From assembly GCF_013456555.2 (NCBI RefSeq), contig NZ_CP059154.1:558001-622000 (forward strand): a stretch of 64,000 nt of DNA, read 5' to 3'. The notes beneath the pieces are model-generated. The model saw nothing but the letters and a program-made list of their open reading frames with translations. It searched no databases and was not told the origin of the DNA. This document shows, piece by piece, positions 37,117-44,427 of the stretch; the stretch's first letter is position 1, and every line of letters begins with the position of its first letter. A program made the position numbers and the translations under genes. This stretch comes from Natrinema zhouii. Its GTDB lineage: Archaea; Halobacteriota; Halobacteria; Halobacteriales; Natrialbaceae.

Positions 37117-39294
37117 TTACTCCTCGCTGATTCGACTGCCGCCCGGCGGCATGAAGTGCTGGATCCGGTCGGGGCTCGCGATTTTGCGGACGAACGTCTC
37201 GTCCTCGAATCGTTCCCGGAACGTGCGGTAGAGCCGCTTCGCCGTGTCGGCCTGTGCGTACCGACCGGGCTCGAGTTCGATCGTCGTCACCGCCCGATCC
37301 TCGATGGCCGACGACGGCCCGCCGATCACTCGCGTGTACGGCTCGCACTGAATGCCGACCGCCACGTCGACCGGCGTATCGCGGTAATACGTTCGATCGC
37401 CGCGGATCGCGAACCCGCCCTTCTCGAGGTACTCGCCGCTCTCGGGGGTCTTCGTGACCTGATCGGAGTCGACGGCGTAGACGTCGCCCGCGTAGCGGCC
37501 GTCCTTCCAGACCGACGAGTAGGAGACGGCGAACCGGGCGGCCTCCTCGATGCTCGATTCGGGGAGTTCGATATCGCTCGAGGAGGCTTCGCTGGGATCG
37601 GTCGCCTTCAATACGGTGACCGGAGCGCCGTGGGCCTGCGTGTGGAAGACTTTGTCACCGGGCTCGAGGTACTTCTTGACGAGTTCCTCGTTCTGGTCGG
37701 CGTTGCGCCCGCCGATCACGAGGAAGTCGTCGCTCGTCTTGAACCAGCGGAACCGATCGAACCACGGTTCGTTCTCGCGGATCGGCACCGACGGCTCCGC
37801 GAGCCAGTCGCGTTGTGTTTCCTCCTCGTCGGACTCGTCTTCGTCCGCGCTCTCGCCGTCGTCGGCTTCCCACTCGTCGCGGCGGCGCTTGGCGTCCTCG
37901 AGATCCTCGCGGGTGTTCTCGATGGCCGCGAGCGCGCCCTCCTTTTTCTCCTCGACGCGCTTGGCCTCGGTGTAGAGCCGGTCGGCATTCTGCTCGACGC
38001 CCTGCTGGGTGACGAGTTCGATTCGCTCGCCGCCGATATCGACGGTGACCGTCCCGTCGCTGCCGTCGACGTCGACGACCGCCTCGGCGGCCTCGATACC
38101 GCGGTCGGCTCCCGCCTCGAACCGCTCCCTGATCTCGTCCCACGGGCGGTCCTGCTGCCGGGCGTTCTGGATCGTCGAGAGGATCTCGTCGACCAGTCCG
38201 TACTCGGCGTAGAGCAGTTCGGCCTGCTCGCGCAGCGAATCGGCCTCCTGTTCGAACCCCTCGATCGCTCCCTGCTGTTGTTCGATGATGCGCTCGTGTT
38301 TGGCGATCTCCGACCCGAAATCCGGCTTCTGGTCAGTCGGGTTCGACTCCTCCTCGTCGTCCAGCTCGAGCCGGAAGAAGTAGTCGTCCAGCGCGGTCAG
38401 GAACGAATCGTACGGCTCCGCGGCCAACTCGGCCCGTTCCTCGAGCGGGAACGGGGTCACGTCGACGACGTGGGCGTCAGCGGCGTCGGCTTCGTCGGTC
38501 GCAGCGTCGTCAGCGTCGCCGTCCGCCCCGCTCTCGTCCTCGCCGCCCTCGAGATAGAGCCGCGGGTCGAAGTTTCCGTTCCGGATGTCGAGCGCGAGCC
38601 GCTCGATCGCCGCGTAGAGCCGATCGTAGACGTCCTCGTCGGCGTCCGGAATGTCCAGTCCCTTCTCGACGCCGGCGCGGGTACACAGCTCCTCGGCGTA
38701 GAAGCCGCCGAAGTTGAGCTGCGTCGCCAGCGTCCGGACGACGTCCGTATCGGAGTCGTTCATCTCGTGATCGAACGCCTCGCGGGAAATCGTCAGCGGG
38801 TTCGTCCGGGAGTCGGGGAACTCGTAGCGCGACCCCGGAACGACGGTGCGGGATTTGAGTCGGACGGTCTCGAGGCAGTCGATTACCTCGTACTCGCCGT
38901 CGGTGACGGCGACGTTGCCCTGTCCGAACAGTTCGACGATGAGCCGGGTCGTGCCGTCCTCGCGCTCGAACGTGAACTCGAGGATGCGGTCGAACTCGTA
39001 CTGCTCGACGCCGGCGAAGTCCGCGCCGGAGAGTCGATTGCGGAGCATCATCGCGAACTGGGGCGGTCGGCCGGGGGCGTCGGGAACGCGCTCGGGGGCG
39101 ACCGTGTGGGCTCGCTTGACCTCGCCGACCTCGAGAATCAGCTCCATGCGGCCGCGGTCGAAGTCCCGCATCTTGAGCCGGACGAGGTCGTCGCCGTAGC
39201 GATAGGCTTTGTCCACCTTCGCCCCCTCGTAGGCCCCGAGTTCGCCGACGAGGGCCGCGAGGTCGACGCTGGTGAGTTCCCGCTTTGGATCCAT
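37117..39294 (-). CDS. rqcH: ribosome rescue protein RqcH (NFACT/NEMF family)
   Basis: This is the archaeal Rqc2/NEMF homologue, 725 residues. The NFACT-N domain has the family DR motif in EQYEFDRILEF (Asp102-Arg103), needed for tRNA binding. A helix-hairpin region, then a long charged coiled coil (SEIAKHERIIEQQQGAIEGF onward, about 330-395) and a second coil near 440-480 form the M domain. The NFACT-R domain reads PWFDRFRWFKTSDDFLVIGGRNADQNEELV. It binds the 50S subunit obstructed by peptidyl-tRNA after splitting and directs C-terminal Ala or similar tailing. Pelota, which acts one step earlier, is also encoded in this window. Confidence 0.93.
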   Translation of the reverse strand: MDPKRELTSVDLAALVGELGAYEGAKVDKAYRYGDDLVRLKMRDFDRGRMELILEVGEVKRAHTVAPERVPDAPGRPPQFAMMLRNRLSGADFAGVEQYEFDRILEFTFEREDGTTRLIVELFGQGNVAVTDGEYEVIDCLETVRLKSRTVVPGSRYEFPDSRTNPLTISREAFDHEMNDSDTDVVRTLATQLNFGGFYAEELCTRAGVEKGLDIPDADEDVYDRLYAAIERLALDIRNGNFDPRLYLEGGEDESGADGDADDAATDEADAADAHVVDVTPFPLEERAELAAEPYDSFLTALDDYFFRLELDDEEESNPTDQKPDFGSEIAKHERIIEQQQGAIEGFEQEADSLREQAELLYAEYGLVDEILSTIQNARQQDRPWDEIRERFEAGADRGIEAAEAVVDVDGSDGTVTVDIGGERIELVTQQGVEQNADRLYTEAKRVEEKKEGALAAIENTREDLEDAKRRRDEWEADDGESADEDESDEEETQRDWLAEPSVPIRENEPWFDRFRWFKTSDDFLVIGGRNADQNEELVKKYLEPGDKVFHTQAHGAPVTVLKATDPSEASSSDIELPESSIEEAARFAVSYSSVWKDGRYAGDVYAVDSDQVTKTPESGEYLEKGGFAIRGDRTYYRDTPVDVAVGIQCEPYTRVIGGPSSAIEDRAVTTIELEPGRYAQADTAKRLYRTFRERFEDETFVRKIASPDRIQHFMPPGGSRISEE

Positions 39295-39551
39295 ACCTCA
39301 CACTGCCCGTCCCGGTCAAAAAGACGTGTCGCTCCGACGCCAGCGCCCAATTCCAGTCGACCGCATAGTGAGGAGCGGATCATCCCTCCCGGCGATCGCT
39401 GGCTGTTGTCGGATCGGTTCGGAGAATTCGAGGACGTTCAGCGGATGGTCGGTCGCGAAATAGCTGTTACCGAGTTGGGAGCCTTGTTCAGACCGGATAT
39501 CATCGGTAGAACGTCCAAAATGTTATGTTATATGGTCATCCGTATCTCACT

Positions 39552-39974
39552 ATGGCCCCCTCCAAAACTCGTCGAGAACTCCTCACGGCGGGCGGAACAG
39601 CTTCGATTAGTGTACTCGCAGGGTGTGCGGGCGTACTCGGTTCGAGAGAACTCGCACACGAGGTAGAAGTCTACAATAGGGAAAAGATAGCACGTACGCT
39701 TTCCGTGACGGTTACGGATGACGGTGGAGACGAACTCTACCAACGGGAATTCACCCTAGAGGGCGAACGCGCCGAGGAGGACACTGAACCATTTACCGGC
39801 TCCCCGACGACGATCACCATGGCAGTGGATAACGGCAGTCCGTCGGAGCAGTCCTGGCCGGAGACGAACTGTGAGGACCGGGGCAAGAAGTCGGCCGGCG
39901 GTATCGGCGTCTATCTGACAGCCGAAAGCGGAGTACAGATTGAATCCACATGTGCGACGGTTTACGCGGAATAG
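39552..39974 (+). CDS. Tat-exported lipoprotein, function unknown
   Basis: The 140-residue protein starts at MAPSKTRRELL. A twin-arginine signal (TRREL, then TAGGTASISVLAGC) ends in the lipobox L-A-G-C, so the mature protein would be lipid-anchored outside the membrane. The mature part is a beta-rich domain (VEVYNREKIARTLSVTVTDD) with Cys at three further places. The gene is AT-richer than its neighbours, and TATA-like ttatgttatatgg is just upstream. It may be a recent arrival; I know no family. Confidence 0.7.
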   Translation: MAPSKTRRELLTAGGTASISVLAGCAGVLGSRELAHEVEVYNREKIARTLSVTVTDDGGDELYQREFTLEGERAEEDTEPFTGSPTTITMAVDNGSPSEQSWPETNCEDRGKKSAGGIGVYLTAESGVQIESTCATVYAE

Positions 39975-40156
39975 AGACTCCATCAGCGCCAACTCGAGAA
40001 GCAGCCGCCGTCGGAGGTCGGAAAGCCTAATCCTCGCCGTCCCCCAGCACCAGATATGCACAACGCTGTCGGCGGCACCACGCACGATCCGGCCGGGACG
40101 TTTCCGCGTCGCGGGCATCGAGACCAAGCAGCCGATCCCCCCGGAGGTCGTCACGC

Positions 40157-40801
40157 ATGAGCGCGGACGACGATCTCCCGTGGCCGGACGTCTCCCGGTT
40201 TCCCGACTTCCTCGAGCACCTCCACGCGGAGGACGGGGCCACGGTCCAGGGAATCATCGATCGGGTCGACGCCGACATCGACATGGACGGGATGGCGTAC
40301 CACGACCGGGGCATCCGCGTACCGGGCTACGACGCCACCTTCGTTCCGGAACCCGAAGGATCGCGGATGGTCCCCGCGTTCAGCGTCGAGGTTCACACCA
40401 TCGGTCCCCGGAGCGTCTGGGCGGTGTTCGACGCGACGCTCTCGTGGGACTTCTACCTCCTCCAGTCCGAGGATATCGCTGCGATCGCCTGGGTGAGCGA
40501 CGAGGAGTACAACGCCGAAGAGGCGGGGCTATTCATGTCGAAACACGACGCCCTCGCCGCGGGTCGGTTCTCCTTCGGCACGTTCGTCTACGCCGGCGAG
40601 GAGTGGGCGGAACAGCGCGACCTGATCGAAGGGACTGACGCGCCGGCGTTCCTCCGTCGCGACGACGGCAGCACTCTCGTACCGACTGATCAGGCCGATT
40701 TCTACGATGTCGTCAATTCGACGCCCGAGGACTTCCGCACGAACGGCGGGAACGCACCCTCCCACCTCGGATTGCTCGAGCTCGAGGTCACGATCGACTG
40801 A
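40157..40801 (+). CDS. uncharacterised soluble protein
   Basis: The 214-residue acidic protein has no signal peptide or membrane segment. It reads as a single globular domain with alternating strands: FSVEVHTIGPRSVWAVFDATLSWDFYLLQSEDIAAIAWV and LFMSKHDALAAGRFSFGTFVYAGEEWAEQRDLIEG. I recognise no family. The coding frame is supported by acidic composition and GC-rich third positions. It precedes the ZIP gene by 123 bases in the same direction. Confidence 0.6.
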   Translation: MSADDDLPWPDVSRFPDFLEHLHAEDGATVQGIIDRVDADIDMDGMAYHDRGIRVPGYDATFVPEPEGSRMVPAFSVEVHTIGPRSVWAVFDATLSWDFYLLQSEDIAAIAWVSDEEYNAEEAGLFMSKHDALAAGRFSFGTFVYAGEEWAEQRDLIEGTDAPAFLRRDDGSTLVPTDQADFYDVVNSTPEDFRTNGGNAPSHLGLLELEVTID

Positions 40802-40924
40802 CGAGCCGCGACCATCCATACCCAGCGGATCGGCAGCGACGCAGTGTCCGACCTCGACGCAATCGCGAACGGCAGTGTGTCCCTCGATCGCAAGCGTTTT
40901 CGACGCGGCAACGAACCGACTCGT

Positions 40925-41761
40925 ATGTCACCGATGGGTGAGGTCGTCCTCATCGCGACGATCGCGGGCTGTACGACCGGGATTGGGGCGCTCCCGCTCT
41001 TGCTTACCGATCGGATCAGTCATCGCGTCTACGACGGCTCGCTCGGTCTCGCGTCCGGTATCATGGTCGGTGCCGCCGTCTTCGCCCTCATTCTTCCCGG
41101 TCTCGAACTCGGTTCGCCCCTCGAGGTCGTCGCCGGAATCCTCGCGGGCGGCGGGTTCTTGCTCGCGGTCAACGCCATCGTCCCGCACCTGCATCTCCTG
41201 TTCCGCGGCGAGCAGGTCGAAGGCACGTCGACGCTGCGCGATCCCGCGGGCGAATTGCCATCGGTCGAAGCGGAATCCGACGGCGGACCCGTCACCGACG
41301 GGGACGGCGACGACCTGCGTCGGGCCGCGCTGGTCGGCGGAGCGGTCACCATCCACAACGTTCCGGAAGGGCTGGCGGTCGGAATCGCCTTCGCCAGCGG
41401 TGAAACCGCACTCGGGCTCGCCATCGCGACGGCGATCGCCGTTCAGAACGTTCCCGACGGATTCGCGATGGCGGTCCCCGCAGTCAGAGCCGGCGTTTCC
41501 GCGCCCAAGACGCTCCTCTACACCACGCTCTCGGGCGGGGTGCCGGAACCGATTGCCGCGGCCATCGGCTTCTCGCTGGTCGCCGTCGTCTCCGGCATCT
41601 TCCCTGTCGCCGCCGGCTTCGCCGCGGGTGCGATGATCGCCGTCGTCTTCCGGGAACTCATCCCCTCGAGTCACGGCCACGGCTATGCTGACACCGCAAC
41701 GGGCGCCTTCGTGCTCGGGTTCTCGATCATGCTGATCGTCGACACTGTCCTCGCCGTCTAA
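40925..41761 (+). CDS. ZIP-family divalent metal transporter
   Basis: The 278-residue protein has about eight helices. The paired metal-binding motifs are HNVPEGLAVGIAF (helix 4) and QNVPDGFAMAVP (helix 5), typical of ZIP proteins of the GufA/ZupT type. A cytosolic loop with VPHLHLLFRGE, and HGHGY near the end, may bind metal as well. It imports Zn, Fe or Mn. I start at MSPMGEV; a GTG 27 codons upstream gives an unlikely polar extension. No DtxR-type site is visible before it. Confidence 0.9.
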   Translation: MSPMGEVVLIATIAGCTTGIGALPLLLTDRISHRVYDGSLGLASGIMVGAAVFALILPGLELGSPLEVVAGILAGGGFLLAVNAIVPHLHLLFRGEQVEGTSTLRDPAGELPSVEAESDGGPVTDGDGDDLRRAALVGGAVTIHNVPEGLAVGIAFASGETALGLAIATAIAVQNVPDGFAMAVPAVRAGVSAPKTLLYTTLSGGVPEPIAAAIGFSLVAVVSGIFPVAAGFAAGAMIAVVFRELIPSSHGHGYADTATGAFVLGFSIMLIVDTVLAV

Positions 41762-41850
41762 TCGACAGGTTCTCGTCTGCCACTACGTTAGCCATCGCTC
41801 GACTGTCATCGTTCCGAAACATATTTCAGTTTATTTTCATAATCTCGAGT

Positions 41851-42039
41851 ATGGCTTCTCGAGAGAACAAGGTCATCGCCGCCGCGTTCGTCCTCTTCGT
41901 TGCCGCCTTCGGTATCGGCGGAGCCCTCGGGCTCGAGGGGCCGATTTTCGGTGCACTGGTCCTCGTCGCGATTCCGATTCTCGGACCGCAGCTCTATCTC
42001 GCCACCACCGGCGACGACGGGGTCGCGCCCGAAACCTGA
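41851..42039 (+). CDS. small membrane protein, function unknown
   Basis: The 62-residue protein has two hydrophobic stretches, VIAAAFVLFVAAFGIGGALGL and FGALVLVAIPILGPQLYLA, joined by a Gly-Pro turn. A TATA-like gtttatttt (41828-41836) is placed for a nearly leaderless transcript, which supports it as a real gene. It is followed after 6 bases by a second tiny membrane ORF, so both may form a unit. Confidence 0.55.
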   Translation: MASRENKVIAAAFVLFVAAFGIGGALGLEGPIFGALVLVAIPILGPQLYLATTGDDGVAPET

Positions 42040-42045
42040 ATCCGC

Positions 42046-42201
42046 GTGAGCGTACTGCTCAGTCTCCTCCTGCTCGGGCCGATTGCTATCACCGGGTCTG
42101 GCCGCGAGCGAACGGTCATCGGGGCGATCCTCCTCGTCTTGATCGTCGGACTCCTCGCGTACGAGTTCTACGGATATCGGAGTCGAGCAGCCGATCGCTG
42201 A
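42046..42201 (+). CDS. 51-residue membrane ORF downstream of the small membrane gene
   Basis: A GTG start six bases after the preceding stop opens a frame of 51 codons. It gives MSVLLSLLLLGPIAIT, a short charged turn (SGRERT) and a second helix VIGAILLVLIVGLLAYEFYG, ending in a basic tail. Two-helix shape and close coupling to the 62-residue membrane gene argue for a real pair. No homologue is known to me. Confidence 0.5.
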   Translation: MSVLLSLLLLGPIAITGSGRERTVIGAILLVLIVGLLAYEFYGYRSRAADR

Positions 42202-42581
42202 CGCCACCCGAGACGCTGACGGCGGTGCGTCGAACGACAGGGACAGGACGAGCGAACCGCGTCGAACTGAACGAACGCGGCAAAAGGGATGGCCGACGAG
42301 CGCGCCGCCGCGGTCGCTCCATGGGGGCCGAGCGACGGGGTGGGTCCGGCGCACTCGAGCGGGTGCAAGTGCAGTGTGCCGCTGTCGGGGTGGGGAGCTG
42401 ACAACGGTGCCGATAGTTGCCGGCACGCGACACTATCACACTCGACACCATAAATTTTCCCCTATAGTTCATAATCACAAAGTGCTCTCAGTGAAATTGT
42501 TTTCACTCCGATCGGGTCACTGGGTCGAGTTTTCACAGAGAAACTCGAGGCGAACGATTGTGGCTATCGCCGGAGAAACAG
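42202..42581. other. spacer with an AT-rich segment and a hairpin
   Basis: No gene is visible. The first half is GC-rich with no coding pattern. The second half (about 42445-42510) is AT-rich, and contains agtgaaa-ttgt-tttcact, a perfect 7-bp hairpin at 42490-42507. This could be a terminator for the convergent elp3 gene or the remnant of a promoter. Confidence 0.4.
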
Positions 42582-44243
42582 TCAGAGCCGTTTGCTGACG
42601 TACGGTCCGTCCTGGTGATAGCCGAGTTTATTTCGATAGTACTCTCGAGCGCCGATGCCGGAGATCACGCTCAGTTTGTCGTAGCCGGCGTCGGCGGCGA
42701 GTTCTTCGGCGTGATCCATCAGACGGCGGCCGTAGCCCCGATGCTGGTGCTGGTCCGTCTCGCCCTCGCTTCCGACCGTCACTTCCGAGCCGTAGACGTG
42801 GAGTTCCCGGATCAGGGCCGTGTTCTCGAGTTCCGGTCGAACGGGATCGTTCGGGAACCGGAGCCGACAGAAGCCGACGAGGAGGTCCTTCTCGAAGTCC
42901 TCGAAGGAAATGAAGTGCTCGGTACCGCCACAGGCCTCGTAGCTCATCACGTCGAGTTCGACGTCGTCCGGTTCGTCGTCGTGCATCCCGGCCTCTCGAC
43001 AGCGGATGCACTCGCACTCCCAGCCGTGCTCGTCCATGCGCTTGCGGGCGAGCTGCCGGAGGTTCGACTTCCAGACGCCGGCGTCGATGAAGTCCGCCGG
43101 AATGTCGCGCTGGACGCGCTGGAGTCGGGTGTAGCGGGGGATCATGTCCTTGATCTCCGCGACCAGGTCGGCGGCCTCCTCGTTCCCCAGGGGCTCGTAC
43201 TCGTCTTTGTGCCACCAGTCGTAGGTCGCGGTGCCCCGCACCACGAGCGTCGGATAGATCTTCAGGTAATCTGGCTTCCACTGCTCCTGTTCGAAGAGCC
43301 GCCGGAAGTCCTCGAGACACATCTCCTTGCTCATCCCGGGCTGGCCCGGCATCATGTGGAAGCCGACCTTGAACGCCGAGTCCCGCAGCCGCTGGTTGGC
43401 GTCGATCGACTCCTGGACGCCGTGACCGCGGTGCATATCCCTGTTGACGCGCTCGTAGGTGGTCTGGACGCCGACCTCGACCTTCGTCCCGCCGAGATCG
43501 AGCATCCGATCGATCTGCTCGGGGTCACACCAGTCGGGCTTCGTCTCGAACGTCGTTCCGATGTTACGGATATCTGCGGTCTCGTTTTCCGCGATGACGT
43601 CCTCGAGATATTTGAATTCGTATTCTTCGGGGTCCTTGGCGAAGCTGACGCCCTGGGCCGGTTCGGGCTCCTTGTCGACGTCGTAGTCGTTCATCGCCTC
43701 GAGTGCGCGCTTGACGAACCACTCCTGGTAGTCGTGGCTGCGGGCGGTCATCGTCCCGCCCATCAGGATCAGTTCGACCTTGTCGACTGGGTGGCCGATC
43801 TGACGCAGTTGCTCGAGTCGCAGCGTCACCTGTCCGTAGGGGTCGTAGTCGTTCTGCACCCCGCGGGCGGCGGCGGGCTCTTCGCCCGTGTAGCTCTGCG
43901 ACGACGAGAACTCGGAGTCGGGGCCGCCGGGGCAGTAGAGACACTTGCCGTGGGGACACCGCTCGGGCGAGGTCATGATCGCGACCGGCGAGACGCCCGA
44001 CGCCGTGCGGACCGGCTTGCGCTGGAGCACGGGCTCTAAGTCCTCGCGGTGCTCCTCGGGCGCGTAGTCCAGCAGTTCGGAGTTCTTGGGCACCTTGGGT
44101 GCCGAGTGCTCCGAACAGGCCTCGAGTTTGGCCTTCTCGACCTCGTCGCGCTCGACGTCGCCGGCGAGGATCCGTTCGACGAGCGTCTTACAGACCCGCT
44201 CGAACGCTTCGGTTTCGGTCGGTTCTGGCGTCTCGGTACTCAC
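42582..44243 (-). CDS. elp3: tRNA uridine-34 carboxymethyl-modifying enzyme Elp3
   Basis: This is archaeal Elp3, 553 residues. The radical SAM cluster is Cys96, Cys101 and Cys104 in RCPHGKCLYCPGG, followed by SQSYTGEEPAA and LRLEQLRQIGHPVDK. A GNAT acetyltransferase domain ends the protein (HQHRGYGRRLMDHAEELAADAGYDKL, GIGAREYYRNKLGY). It uses acetyl-CoA and SAM to place a cm5-type group on wobble uridine 34 of tRNAs. It stands alone, divergent from the Mrp operon across 184 bases. Confidence 0.97.
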   Translation of the reverse strand: MSTETPEPTETEAFERVCKTLVERILAGDVERDEVEKAKLEACSEHSAPKVPKNSELLDYAPEEHREDLEPVLQRKPVRTASGVSPVAIMTSPERCPHGKCLYCPGGPDSEFSSSQSYTGEEPAAARGVQNDYDPYGQVTLRLEQLRQIGHPVDKVELILMGGTMTARSHDYQEWFVKRALEAMNDYDVDKEPEPAQGVSFAKDPEEYEFKYLEDVIAENETADIRNIGTTFETKPDWCDPEQIDRMLDLGGTKVEVGVQTTYERVNRDMHRGHGVQESIDANQRLRDSAFKVGFHMMPGQPGMSKEMCLEDFRRLFEQEQWKPDYLKIYPTLVVRGTATYDWWHKDEYEPLGNEEAADLVAEIKDMIPRYTRLQRVQRDIPADFIDAGVWKSNLRQLARKRMDEHGWECECIRCREAGMHDDEPDDVELDVMSYEACGGTEHFISFEDFEKDLLVGFCRLRFPNDPVRPELENTALIRELHVYGSEVTVGSEGETDQHQHRGYGRRLMDHAEELAADAGYDKLSVISGIGAREYYRNKLGYHQDGPYVSKRL

Positions 44244-44389
44244 TAGGGGTGATTCGTCGCCGTTCGCGAATAAGCGTGTCGGACTCGCCGATCGGAAACG
44301 GTCGGATTGGCTTGTGAGTGAATGAGTGAGTGAGTGTCATCCCCTGCCGTACGCGATTCCCGCAACCGGTCCGCCGACCGAAAGGTAAC

Positions 44390-44398
44390 CGTTTAAGG
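44390..44398 (+). promoter_or_regulatory. TATA-like box of the Mrp operon
   Basis: The element cgtttaagg lies about 34 bases before the mnhA ATG at 44428, giving a leader of only a few bases. A tract of tandem GAGT-type 4-mers (44314-44337) precedes it in the elp3-mnhA spacer. Confidence 0.5.
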
Positions 44399-44427
44399 GC
44401 GGTCTCGCCCTACCCCCGGCGTACTGA

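Noticed and set aside
37156-39666. 836-codon open frame on the plus strand opposite rqcH
   Set aside because: Its composition mirrors the codon bias of rqcH, and it has no domains; RqcH motifs on the other strand are clear.
44314-44337. Short tandem GAGT-type repeat before the Mrp operon
   Set aside because: It consists of five imperfect 4-mers only. It could vary by slippage, but nothing shows a function.
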